Part shown: positions 42,197 to 52,879 of the stretch, one piece after another | Layout: each line of letters opens with the position of its first letter | Numbering within the stretch: position 1 is the stretch's first letter | From: Cordilura impudica | Lineage: Eukaryota; Arthropoda; Insecta; Diptera; Scathophagidae | Assembly: GCA_963682025.1 (NCBI GenBank) | Contig: OY821519.1 | Location: 158,191,056 to 158,255,055, forward strand | Direction: 5' to 3' | DNA: 64,000 bases | Position numbers and translations under genes: made by a program | The notes under the pieces: generated by a model | Databases searched by the model: none | Seen by the model: only the letters and a program-made list of their open reading frames with translations | Told to the model about the DNA's origin: nothing

Positions 42197-43942
42197 TATG
42201 TTTTAGAACGAAATGAATAATAAAGAGAAACTATTCATAATATTACTCTAAACCTAAGCCTAAATCAGCTTCATCCCATGCAGGTCACCAATAGCTCTAT
42301 TTATAAAATTAACCTTTACAGACATTCGGCCGCATAATTTTCATAGACCAGTTCAAATTTCTAAAAAAAAAATAAGAAAACCGCGTCGATTGAATGAATC
42401 ACAATAAGTTATGACCTTTTTCCTTTATGCTAATGCAAGTGTGTATTTAGAACAGTTTTTTTATTGCAGATAATTTCCCAGACCCTGGTAACTTTTAAAG
42501 CAAAATATTAATTAATTTTTACCTGATTTGAAAAACTAGAATCGATAGTATAGATCACTAAGTTCAAGACGTTAACAAGAGCAAAACAAAAAAATTCTTC
42601 CTCCAGTAATTAGCAAGGGATAAAAAAACCAACCAGGAATATAAGTTGTTCATAGTTTTTTTATTATAAACCCAGATTTTAAAAAAAAAAAAACCAATCT
42701 AGTCGAGACAAACTACTGATCGGTAAAAATATTTCTCCATAGCTGGCCAATCCTATATGGTTTTTGTCAGTACATTTTAGTTAAAGTTGTTCTTGCTAGC
42801 TTTACCGTGTGTACAATATCCTGACCTGCCGACAATCACCTGAAAAGAAACAAACACATCGAGTAAATCACCGTTAAAAAATAAAAAAAATATATATATA
42901 GATACTTATCTGTGCCAAATCTTAAGTCTATTTAGTCCTTATTTTTGTTAGAAAGGCCTCACAAACATGTCATCGTTCCTGTCGAAATAGACCCTCATTT
43001 TTCCATACGGATGCGAAGCAATGACCACCAACAAAAATCTTGGTATGTTCAATGGTTTGACCAGCTTGAAAAAAAACACAAAATTAAGATACCCCTTTTT
43101 TTTGGAAATTGAATTTTTCGGAATTGAAAAACAAAAGGAAATCGATAAGCACCTTTATTTCTAACAAGCTATTTCGATACAGTTTCGTCTGTACTTTTCA
43201 GCAACCGTCATAGTTGACTCCATTGTAAAATATTCACACGTTTGTTTTTATTTCAACAATTTTAATTTCTACTAAATCTTATGAGCTGCTGGTTGTTGTC
43301 TGAAAAGAAAACAAGCACGTTTAACAAAAAGAAAAAAAAAAAACAATTTACGAAAACATACTTAGCTGTTGAAAAATGGTGATCCATGCAGACGGATGTC
43401 TGGCGAGAATGTCATACCAAATAGCCTACGCCTTTTCCAGGCAAATCGTCATTTTACATGCGTGTATAAAGCTACAAACGCAGCTAAAACTTAAATTTTA
43501 AAGTCACTGTTAACAATAAAAACTAAACAAATACGAATTTTATTCCATTGTCGCTATAAACAAATAGCACATACATACAGTATAGTGTAAGACCATAACC
43601 TGCAAACATTTCCTTTCGTCAGACAGGCTATAAAGATATGCAACCACAATACAATAAAAATCAATATTCAGGTAGTTAACAAAAAGAAAAAAAATGGAAG
43701 AACTACCATTTTTGAATAATACTTACCACTCTCAGCTTAATCCTCATCCTCGGAGCAGCAATGAAAAAAAAAAGAAAATCCAATCGTCGCGATCTTCAAA
43801 TTTAATCGAACGTCAAGAAAGATACCTAAAGGCAAATGAAAAAGACAGTTCCTTTTGCTACTTACGTATATCGTTGTTCACGTCATTTCGCAGCGATTCC
43901 CAATCATTTTTACTACACCGGCTTCGTAAAAACGACTGGCTT
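42197..43942. other. Non-coding 1.75 kb between pol and the 3' LTR
   Basis: No env-like or other gene is seen; frames are short and broken. Unusually, no clear polypurine tract stands next to the 3' LTR (the sequence before TGTGAC reads CGACTGGCTT). The nearest purine run, AACAAAAAGAAAAAAAATGG, is about 240 bp upstream. Confidence 0.6.
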
Positions 43943-46334
43943 TGTGACGGCTGCACTCATTGACTTTCAGTTTTTTTTTTTTATTTTTCACTAAATTTTC
44001 AAATTTATACAGGTATGGACAACCAATCAACCTCCCTCTAGCGTTTTTTTTTTTTAAACATGTTTCTTTTTAAGTCACAATGACTACTTATGATTAGAAC
44101 AGTTGCCATACTTTAAAAAAAAAAACAAACTTAACGAAGGATTTGACAAATACGTCATTGAAAAATACGTGTCGGTCAATGAGGACACGAGGACAAAAAA
44201 AAAGGGAGATAGAAAAAGGGACAGAGTTTTTTTCATGACGCGGAAAAATTTTTTCTAGCGTGGCAGGTTGAATAAAGCAGTGCGGACAGACATTTAAAGT
44301 TTTAAGAAAAAAAAAAGTAAAACCACAAGCAACGCGAACAACCCTGACAAGGAACTTTTTTTTAAACAAAACCGATGAAATAAAATTTAATTCGGTAAAA
44401 TTCCTAAAAAGAAAAAGTCAACTTCCTGCTTCGCGTGTGTTTTCCATATTGCAAATTTTTTTAACATGGCAAAAGTTGGTGGCGTCAGATGTGTTCAACC
44501 AGCGTCTCAATAAACCGACGCTAGGAAAGTTCGGACAAAAGATACAGCCATCCTAAGACTGTAAACTGAAACGAAATCTTCCATCCAACCATCAGAGACA
44601 TTTTGTAAATCCTCAAAAAAAAAATTAAACCAAACAATAAAAGAAAGACTATTAAAGCATAAATATAGCAAACTTAAATTTTTGTAAAAACTTTAAAGAA
44701 ACTGGAAACGATATATATTGAAAAGAAAATAAAAATGTGTCCAAAAAGAAATACAAAAGCAAACAAAAATTAAGAATACTAAAAATTCCTTTTAACTTTA
44801 AGCAAAGAAACTAAACACTTTGGTATTAAAAAAAAAACAAAAAAAATTGTCAACCGTCTAAACCATTTTGTAAATCATATAAAGAAAAAATTTAAATCGA
44901 AACTTTGTCAAAAAAACTAGATATTACCAAAAAAAAAAAACAAAAATAAGAAAAAGACGAATCAAACTGAAAAAGAAGAAAACTTTGAATTTCGTAAAAA
45001 CATATAAAATAAAGAAATCAAAAAATATTCTGTACGACATTTTCTGTAAAAAAATGAAAACCTGTGCAAATAGCATCGTTACTGCATCATCCATACATCT
45101 TTGGAACGCCTCTTCAGCATCACCAAACAAGCAGCTGACACTACGCACCAACGACACGAGTGGCCACAATGTCGACAACATCGAAGCAACCGCATCAATA
45201 CTCCAGTAAGTTTTGTTAATGAGTAGAATGTACATGAACTTATATATTCAGGAAGTAAGTAGCAAATTAATTAACAAAAGAAAGAAAATTATTTAAAAAA
45301 TGTAATAAAGACAAAAAGAAAGCAAAGTTTGACCAATTCAATAGATCGTAAGCCAGAATCAATAACTATATTCAATATAATTAAAAATAAGTAGAATTTT
45401 TAGTTTTGTAAATCCTAGAGAGTCGCGATAAGAACTCATAAGCATAGCGGAGTATGGAACAACACTCATGGATCAAACTAGTTCAGAGATAAATTTGCCT
45501 TGCTTTGGCGCTTAAACTCCTTCATGTTAAAATAAATATATATATATATGAATGATAATTTTCGAACCACACCAAGATTGTTGTTCCCTACACCTTTAAT
45601 TCAGACTAAGACCAAACAAAAAAAATATAAAATAAAAACAAAAAAAATATAAATAAGTTACATACATAAATATATATATGTATAGATATAAATACACCTA
45701 TATATATATCATATCAATAAGAAATATTGTAATTCGAATTAAATGTAAAGAAATCAAGAATTTATGTATCTGAAAATGCGATCTTAAAATGTGCTGACTA
45801 ATTGAGAAAAAGGGTTGAAATGTAGCCATACTGACTGATCGATGGAGTACGGTTTAGGGACAATATTAATGAATTCACAGGCTACAATATTGTCAAGGAT
45901 GACTGCAGTATGTCATGAGGGGAGGGCAAGCCTGAATAGGATAAGCTACAACTAATTCCTATGCGAGTAGAAAGAAAATAAGATTGTTTGACCACCTATC
46001 TGATCTGATAGAAGTAGATGATGAGGATTGTCAAGAGTCCGTCGGAATGTGCTTTATGTTTTTTGAGGCTGTACCTCGTACAGATGATCTTTGACCACAG
46101 TTTAAGATATGTGCTCCAATCTTTTATGGCACGAAAAAATTATTTTTTTTGTTGACAAAACCACGGCGGAAACCAAAAGATCCCACCCATTATCCCGGCG
46201 AGCTTCAGCCGAGCAGCCGTACGTGCCTTTTCCGCACAAAAAAATTGCTTCACGCAAAGTATGTAAAATTGACTAAACGAAACTTCTAAAATGCAAAAAA
46301 AAAAAACATACACACAATTAAAAATTTTGTCACA
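43943..46334 (+). repeat. 3' LTR of the Osvaldo-like element (2392 bp)
   Basis: It begins TGTGACGGCTGCACTC and ends TTTGTCACA before the duplicated TATA. It has about 175 bp after 43993 that the 5' LTR lacks. A 74-codon frame at 44985-45209 has a CCAGTAAGT donor-like site at its end; the 5' copy of this frame is broken by an indel. Confidence 0.9.
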
Positions 46335-46338
46335 TATA

Positions 46339-47030
46339 AGAGTAAATTATCTTTAGAGCTGTTGTTGAAAAATGAAATAAGCTTCTCAGTTTCAGATAGA
46401 GAATAGAATGATCTATAATGTCAAACGCTTTTAAGTGATCGAGTAATATTAGAAATGGTATCATATTATCATCTATCTGGGTCCGTAGCTCCTCCGAAAC
46501 ACCAAGATATACAAAAGTATACAAAAGTGCTTTGGTCTTAAACCAGACTGTCTGTTAGTAAGCAAACTATTTGTATATAAATAATGACTCATTTTAGTAT
46601 GAATTAAACGCTCAAAAACTTTGGATTTATAAGGCAATATTGCAATTGGTCTATATGTCTTATCAGTTTTTGGTATGGGTATAACCTCTGCGTGTTTGCA
46701 CATAGATGGATAAGTAGATGTTGTGATTATAGTATTAAACATATGTGTTATATGCGGTAAGATATAAGTCAAAATCAGTTTTATAAATTTAGGATGACCC
46801 CATCTTGTCCTATAGAATCTTATTTAATGCTGAGAAATGATTCCAAAACATCTTGAGTGAAATGTATAAAATTAAAGCAAAGCGAATGTTGTTGGTTTGA
46901 TATATCATTAGTGTAAATATTATTTTAAAAGTTTATATCAGCTGCAGGCATTGAAATATTGGCAAAATCTAGATTTAACTGATTGACATCTATTGTGTTC
47001 TCAGCTTTCACGTTATCATTGTAATGGTGC
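46339..47030 (-). pseudogene. Non-LTR RT, first part (continues at 31715-32264)
   Basis: Read leftward, it contains KAENTIDVNQLNLDFANI near 46960-47000, DSIGQDGVI near 46800, KHAEVIPIPKTDKTYRPIA near 46630-46690, KSKVFERLIHTKMSHYLY and LLDHLKAFDIIDHSILYLKL near 46400-46440. It ends IIYSY at the LTR element junction. These are the RT fingers and palm of a Jockey/R-type element. A frame change lies near 46500. Confidence 0.8.
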
Positions 47031-47280
47031 GGTGGTGGTGGAATTTCCGCTTCCGTTTCCCTGAGCCTTTGCTGGTCGCACGTGCTGGCGTGGGGCCTAG
47101 CTCGCCGGATGGGTGGTGTCTTGCTCAGGCGATTTAAAAAAAACTGTCAATTAAAACGGACGCTAAATGGATGGATGGCCATACTTACCTTGGGATTGGG
47201 GACTGGATGTTATGCCCCTGAAGCCCTCCCTACCATGTTACCTCGACTCCATCTTAATTGGAGGTAACCCACATAAATGA
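47031..47280. other. GC-richer segment of unknown origin
   Basis: This is the most GC-rich stretch in the window (GGTGGTGGTGG, CGCACGTGCTGGCGTGGGGC). A 61-codon frame at 47082-47267 is not recognisable. It is possibly part of a 5' or 3' end of another repeat. Confidence 0.35.
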
Positions 47281-48126
47281 TAAAAATTTTGGTTCGGTTT
47301 GGATTCCTACATTGGGATATATAAATTTTTATTTACCCTTCATTTTAAGGGTTTTTTTTTTTAAATTTAAATTATATTTAGCAACATTTAACTCTAATAA
47401 AATTTCTTTTAGCAATTTTAATTGTAACTATATTTAATTTTAGGAAAATTTTAATTTTAGAAAAATTTTAATTTTAGAAAAATTTTAATTTTAGAAAATT
47501 TTGTTTAATATAATTTATAAAAAAAATTTTAAGTTTGAATGCAATTTTCAATTCAATGTATTTTTTTTTAGAAATTTTTCATGTCATTGTAATTTTAAAT
47601 CAATATATATGTATTTTTTTGTTTTTTTTTGTTTTAATTAAATTTAGTTTAATTTTAGCTTTAACAAAAAATTTTCTTTTTTTTAAATATGGTACCATTT
47701 TGTAAATTCTCTTAAATTTCTATAATTTTAAATTTAGGTCAATTTTAAATTTTCAAGTAATTTTAAATATATAAAAATTTTGGGGATTTTACTTTAGTTT
47801 TGATTTTAAATTTAAAAAAATTTTCTTTACAGCCAAATTTTAATTTTAGCAAAATGTTAATTTTAGAAAAATTTTAAAGTATAGCATAATTTTAATTTTA
47901 GGAGAATTTTTAAATTAAGCTTAATTTTATGCATATTTAGGAAAATTATTTTAATTTATGAAATTTTTAGTTTTAACAAAATTTGACTTTTAGCACTATT
48001 TTTAATCTTTATGAAAATTTTTAATTTTTAGGAAAATTTTTAAATTTTAGAAAAATTTTTAATAGTAGAACAATTTTAATATTAGCTCACTTTTAATTTT
48101 TGCACAATTTTCATATCGCCATATAG
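47281..48126. repeat. Degenerate AT-rich repeat tract
   Basis: The stretch repeats (A)AAATTTTTAATTTTAG(A) words many times at irregular spacing. It has no genes and looks like a decayed satellite or a slippage-expanded tract. Confidence 0.6.
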
Positions 48127-49124
48127 TTGTATGTAATTATAGTTGATTGTACCAGTACGTTCGTCAAAAAAACAAATCAATTGGATTCAGAAACTACGGC
48201 GGCAATTGCAACTGTGGATGCGGATGAGCGTGTGGATGTGGGTGTGAATGATAAAATTTTGATCGGGCGTCGGTTGCGCCATTTTCAAGAAACACGTATT
48301 TCAATTCAACTCTCGTTGTCACAAAAACGGTGCATAAATTTTTAATTGATTAAACGATTAAAATTTCAGTTTTTTTACTAAGTGCTAATAAATTTAACAA
48401 AGTTTCTGTGTTTTCCTTGTTTTAATTTTTAGGTTTAAACATAAAATAACACATTTTAATCAATTGGTTATTGTTCAATTCACGAATGAAAAATTTCACT
48501 TGTTTTACTACACAACTGCGGCCACATTGTTTTTTTTTTTAATATCTTAGGTTTTCCTTACACTACCTCTTCATTTAACAACTACAACTTCAATGAATTT
48601 TAAATTTAGCGTCATCTTCTTAACGACCCAATTATACAAGACTTTTAATTTTTTGCACACCAAAAAAATCTATCAACAAACCAGTTTTGTTGTTTGCAAA
48701 AATTCGCAATAATTCATATGTGTAACGAACACTCATACATTCATTAAACTCCTATGTAAAAAAAAAAAATACTACATCTAACTATGCGTAGAACAAAGTA
48801 AGCCGATGTTAATGGCTGACAACATACATATGTGGGAATGAGAACGAGTAAAAGCTTTACACATGAATAAACTGTTTAAAAATAGAATTTCTTCTCTTGC
48901 AACAAAAAAAATTGGCAAACGACATTACCATATAAGGTGCTGTTTATTAAATGGTACAGCACAAAAAAACAAAACAAACATACATACAAATCTCATACTG
49001 ACGAAACGGGATTCTTGCAAAAATTTTACATTGCAAAATAAGTAACGTTTCGCTTAATGTGACTTGTACATTTTTTGTTAAGTACAGTCGTAACCAAAAA
49101 TAAACGGCCGTCACATCATTATGC
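48127..49124. other. AT-rich region, no supported gene
   Basis: A 72-codon frame at 48127-48345 resembles nothing I know and lacks support. The remainder is non-coding. Confidence 0.4.
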
Positions 49125-49771
49125 TCAATTTGCGAATTTCCCTCCATTTCTTTTTCGAACAAACAGCAGATTTAAATTTTTCCTAATAAAATATTGACTT
49201 TTAGCAGTTCTATTTTTTGAATTTACTGTTCTCCGAGAAAGTTTGAAGGTGCTATGGAGCTCAGTTGCCCTAAATTGTTTCGATCTTTCATATGCATAAT
49301 TTCTCTCTTCGATTAGAGCTCTAATGTCATTTGTAATCCATAGTTTATCATTTCGAATTTTCTTAGATTTAACTGAGATATATTTTTTGTATAAACAATT
49401 CGTATTACAATGTATACAACTGAGTTGTTCATCCACAGTAGGTATATAGAAGACATAAGAACATAATCTATGTTCTTAAAATCTCTGAAAGTAAAGATTT
49501 GTGATTGTTTTTTATGTGTGGGGTTGAAATCATAAGTCAGAAAGAGTAAATCATGTCTTGAGAACATTGACGCAGAAAGCTGTTGAAATAACAGCAGTCG
49601 AGAATCATTATTAAGTGCTTGATGTTTTCGTAAAATGGGTTGGCATTGAATAATTTACTAGACTTAACCCTATAGCGCTCATATTTTCCATCAAACGATT
49701 GTCTCCCAATATATTCGCATTGAAGTCTCCAGTTATAATAACATTAGTGTAGCCCAAAGTAAGGGTACTCT
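49125..49771 (-). pseudogene. Third non-LTR element ORF2: second half of endonuclease and linker
   Basis: Read leftward, it contains LGYTNVIITGDFNANILGDN near 49700-49760, a catalytic block of AP endonucleases. SQIFTFRDFKNIDYVLMSS near 49450-49500 and WITNDIRALIEERNYAYERS near 49270-49340 follow; the latter is the start of the linker before RT. Two frame changes are visible. It continues the fragment at 50771-51180 and is cut off at about 49125. Confidence 0.8.
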
Positions 49772-50770
49772 CTGTGATGCCAAGTGTAAAGATTTTTCCC
49801 TTTTTAGGGATTTTTTTTCCCAAAATTTGACATTTAGGAAAAACGGGAAAGATTTCTAACTTTTGTCGAATTGTAGAGATTTTATTTTAAACAACTTAAT
49901 ATTAAATATATTTTTCAATTTTAAACTTTAAAATTAAAAATATATAAATCTGGTAATAACTCTATAATATGAAGTAAGTAAATATGTGGCTTCTTTAATA
50001 ACAATAACAATAACAGGTAAAAAAACACTTGTTTGTGCAGTTTACCGGTTTTGTGATCTTTTTTATACATACGTACACCATCTTTGTAGGTCTCTTCGAT
50101 TTTAATAAGTAAGTTTGTAAATAAAAATATTATAAATTTTAAAATAATTAATTTTAGAAAAATGTCCGATTCGTTTTTCGATGATGCTGAAAACACATCA
50201 AAGAAATACAGAAAATGAAGATTTTGCTCAAGTTAGTTGAGAGACGAAAAGCTAATGAGATGACTGAACAGGTCAAAGATGACGACTTTAAATGCAGATG
50301 CAAGGCTTGTGAAAAAATATTAAATTGCGATAAATCAGATCTAATTATACATGCTAATAACCACTGTCGTAAAAAAATATTTTAAAACCAAGAACCAAAA
50401 TTCTGTATGCGTTTCAAGATTTCATTTGCAATCCCTTTTAATTAATTGTGTAAATATTAAATGCACATCTAGCCATATCAAAAAGATGAATTATACAGAA
50501 TTGTAAAAATAATTTTTTTTATAAATCTGTTAGTTTTTTATGTTGTTTTTATGTTATTCTTATGTAATTCTTATGATATTCTTATCTTATTTTTTATGTT
50601 ATTTTTGCATTATTGAAATTGAAAATGTACAAATTAAAAATAAAATTTTATTTTTTGAAAAACGGAAAAAGAGTAGTGTAGGGAAAATGTAGGGAGAAAA
50701 AAGTGGGTGAAGGAAAAAAGGGTTTTTTCATAAGCGTAGAGATTTCTGAAAAAATCTTCTGGCATCACTG
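49772..50770 (+). mobile_element. hAT-type element remnant with a BED-like finger
   Basis: The ends are CTGTGATGCCA (left) and CAGTGATGCCA (right, read inward), a common insect hAT terminus. The flanking octamers GGTACTCT and GCTTGTCT agree only in part, so the insertion is old. It is 999 bp and interrupts the third non-LTR element between KLLIGIIC and LGYTNVIITGD. Confidence 0.75.
50162..50385 (+). pseudogene. hAT transposase N-terminus with BED-type zinc finger
   Basis: An ATG at 50162 starts MSDSFFDDAENTSKKYRK. After a frame change the sequence reads ERRKANEMTEQVKDD and then CRCKACEKILNCDKSDLIIH...H. The Cys/Cys...His/His spacing is that of a BED finger, the DNA-binding domain at the start of many hAT transposases. 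The catalytic part is absent. Confidence 0.65.
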
Positions 50771-51180
50771 GCTTGTCTAGCATATAATACCAATTAAGAG
50801 CTTTTCGTTAATTTCCAGAAAGAAGTATCCGATTATATCACCCTTAAGGTTTTCGAATTTAAATTTACAAGAAATTGGCAGTTTCACATAAATTGCAACA
50901 CCACCAGCTTTCGATGCTCTATCTGAGCGAAAAAGACGATAGCCACTCACTCGTACAGTATACACTATTGTGAACATAAGGATTAAACCATGATTCTGGG
51001 ATGCACACTATATCCATATTTGATTCTTCAAAGATTAGTTGAAGTTCATCCAGATATTGAGACCAGAAGTTCTCTTGGAGAGTATTCCGATCATATTACA
51101 GAGATTTGCTTTAGAACCAACCCTCCTATTATTAAATTACAATACCATTATAAAAATAAAAGATGTTTTTAGAAATGCAA
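50771..51180 (-). pseudogene. Third non-LTR element ORF2: first half of endonuclease
   Basis: Read leftward, it contains EESNMDIVCIPESWFNPYV near 50990-51050 and GYRLFRSDRASKAGGVAIYV near 50880-50940. These are the N-terminal AP-endonuclease blocks of a Jockey/CR1-like ORF2. ORF1 of the same element lies beyond the BEL/Pao insertion at 57404-57640. Confidence 0.78.
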
Positions 51181-51252
51181 GCAGAAATATAACTTTTGTT
51201 TGTGTTAATATATGTATGTATAAGAATTTTTTAATAAAAAAGTAAAACATAA

Positions 51253-51566
51253 TGGTTTGGAATATATGTTTAAAAGAAAACAATAACTATTTAAAACTAT
51301 AGTTGTAACGCCACTGGTTAATTAATTTCACCAGAGTACTTTCCAATGAGATTGAAAGAGAATAATCGTAGCAAACAAACCAATAAGATCAACATCATTC
51401 GATTAAGAATACTAATCCCTATGCTTACACAATGTTAAGTAATATAAAAGTCAGTGTTGTTCTGGTTATCATTGTATAGTTAAATAAAGTGTCGTACTAT
51501 TCATACAGTAAAAAAAATACAGTCCACTTAATTACTAAAGATTTTTTTTCGTATAATTCGTTAACA
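51253..51566 (+). repeat. BEL/Pao 5' LTR (314 bp)
   Basis: It starts TGGTTTGGAATATATG and ends TTCGTTAACA. Relative to the 3' LTR it lacks 43 bp after CATTCGATT near 51405. At 51570 TGGTTCACGAACC follows, a candidate primer site whose tRNA I cannot name. Confidence 0.92.
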
Positions 51567-51631
51567 TTTTGGTTCACGAACCGAATAATTACCTCGTTAA
51601 TTTCTTAATTGTTAATAAAAAATTATAAATA

Positions 51632-52879
51632 ATGCCAAGTTTCAAATCTCTGAAACTTAAACGTAGCCGTGTTCGCGCTTGCATAACACGCACACATGAT
51701 TTCTGTGAAACAATAAGTGACAACACCAGTTTGGAAGATTTGGAGACACGATTCAAAGCCATTGAAACGTATTGGCTACAATACACAGCAATTGAAGATG
51801 AGATATGTGAAATTGAACAGGACGATGGAGTCAATACTGACACAGCCGAGGAGGAAACATTCGAGCAATATGAAACTAGGTATTTATTCATTTATTCAAC
51901 TCTTTTAAAGGCCATAAAATTACGGAAGATCCAAACGGATAACTCTGAGGGACCTTTGGATAAACTTGCTAGTCAACAAAACACCTTGCTGCAACACATA
52001 GGAAATCTAGTGCCAAGAGGAAATGATGTTGCTCTTCCCAAAATTATAATTCCTACCTTTTCCGGAGACTATAGCAAATGGGCAGCTTTTCGAGACCTAT
52101 TTATTGGTTCAGTGGATAGTAAGTCAAATTTAACAAAAACTCAAAAATTCTATTATTTGATTTCATTTTTGGATGGTGAGGCTTCCGATCTTATTAAAAA
52201 TATACCGATTTCTGAAGATCATTATATGGGAGCTTGGGACAAGTTGGAAAGTAGATATGATAGGCCACATCTTTGTGCATTTTCATACATTAAAAACTTT
52301 TTCAAATTACCTACCGTCACTACTACAAGTCACAAGGCCCTTCGAAAAATTATTGATGGTGCTGACGAGTGCCTGCGAGGTCTTATGGCGATAGATATGA
52401 ATAATAGAGATCCTTGGCTAATTTTTTTTTTGTTGTCCAAACTAGATGACAATACTCGGAAACTTTGGTCCGAAGAGGTAGGTTCTAGATCAGATACTAC
52501 CGTATATATCTTCCTGGATTTTTTGGAGAAACGATTTACATACATGGAATCTGATGAAATGTTGGGAGCAGCTTCAACCACAAAGATGCAACTGCTTCGT
52601 TCTAATATTTCTCGCAAGCCGTCACATATTTGCACTTTATGCAAACAACAACATCAACTTTTTCAATGTAACGATTTCAACGCTCTTAGTATCGAAAACA
52701 AACGCAAATTTATCAAAGATAATGCGTTATGTTTTAACTGTCTTAAACATGGACATAATGCCTCCATATGCGCTTCCAAATTTAGTTGTCGAATTTGCCA
52801 CGGTCGACATCATACCCTGGTTCATCATTCATCTCAAGTATCATCATATTCGTCAATGAAAATAGCGAGAATGCTTTAA
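51632..52879 (+). CDS. gag: BEL/Pao gag
   Basis: The ATG at 51632 opens 415 codons. The N-terminal half is acidic and helical. The capsid-like region, FSGDYSKWAAFRDLFIGSV and FYYLISFLDGEASDLIKNI, is the conserved domain of BEL/Pao Gag. Zinc-finger motifs follow, CTLCKQQHQLFQC near 52635 and CFNCLKHGHNASIC near 52735-52775, then CRICHGRHHTLVH. BEL elements usually have one gag-pol frame; here pol continues in another frame from about 52850, so either one indel or a programmed shift joins them. Confidence 0.88.
   Translation: MPSFKSLKLKRSRVRACITRTHDFCETISDNTSLEDLETRFKAIETYWLQYTAIEDEICEIEQDDGVNTDTAEEETFEQYETRYLFIYSTLLKAIKLRKIQTDNSEGPLDKLASQQNTLLQHIGNLVPRGNDVALPKIIIPTFSGDYSKWAAFRDLFIGSVDSKSNLTKTQKFYYLISFLDGEASDLIKNIPISEDHYMGAWDKLESRYDRPHLCAFSYIKNFFKLPTVTTTSHKALRKIIDGADECLRGLMAIDMNNRDPWLIFFLLSKLDDNTRKLWSEEVGSRSDTTVYIFLDFLEKRFTYMESDEMLGAASTTKMQLLRSNISRKPSHICTLCKQQHQLFQCNDFNALSIENKRKFIKDNALCFNCLKHGHNASICASKFSCRICHGRHHTLVHHSSQVSSYSSMKIARML

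Larger units (their letters stand above)
32269..46334 (+). mobile_element. Osvaldo/Ulysses-like Ty3/Gypsy element with very long LTRs
   Basis: This 14.07 kb element starts TGTGACGGCTGC and ends GTCACA, with TATA duplicated at 32265-32268 and 46335-46338. The LTRs are 2672 and 2392 bp, a tRNA-Lys-type primer site follows the 5' LTR, and gag-pol lies at 37324-42196. LTRs above 2 kb are known from Ulysses, and the tRNA-Lys primer fits the Osvaldo lineage; this assignment is inference. Gag and pol carry stops and shifts. A Harbinger-type MITE lies in the leader. Confidence 0.88.

Noticed and set aside
42197..43942. Env gene in the Osvaldo-like element
   Set aside because: No frame with signal peptide, cleavage site or membrane anchor could be found.
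44924..45235. 103-codon minus-strand frame in the long LTR
   Set aside because: It is antisense to A-rich LTR sequence; the Phe-rich part comes from A runs. No conserved domain.
47082..47267. 61-codon frame in the GC-richer segment
   Set aside because: Open by base composition; no similarity that I can recognise.
48127..48345. 72-codon frame
   Set aside because: No recognised motif, no upstream signals, and it lies in decayed AT-rich DNA.
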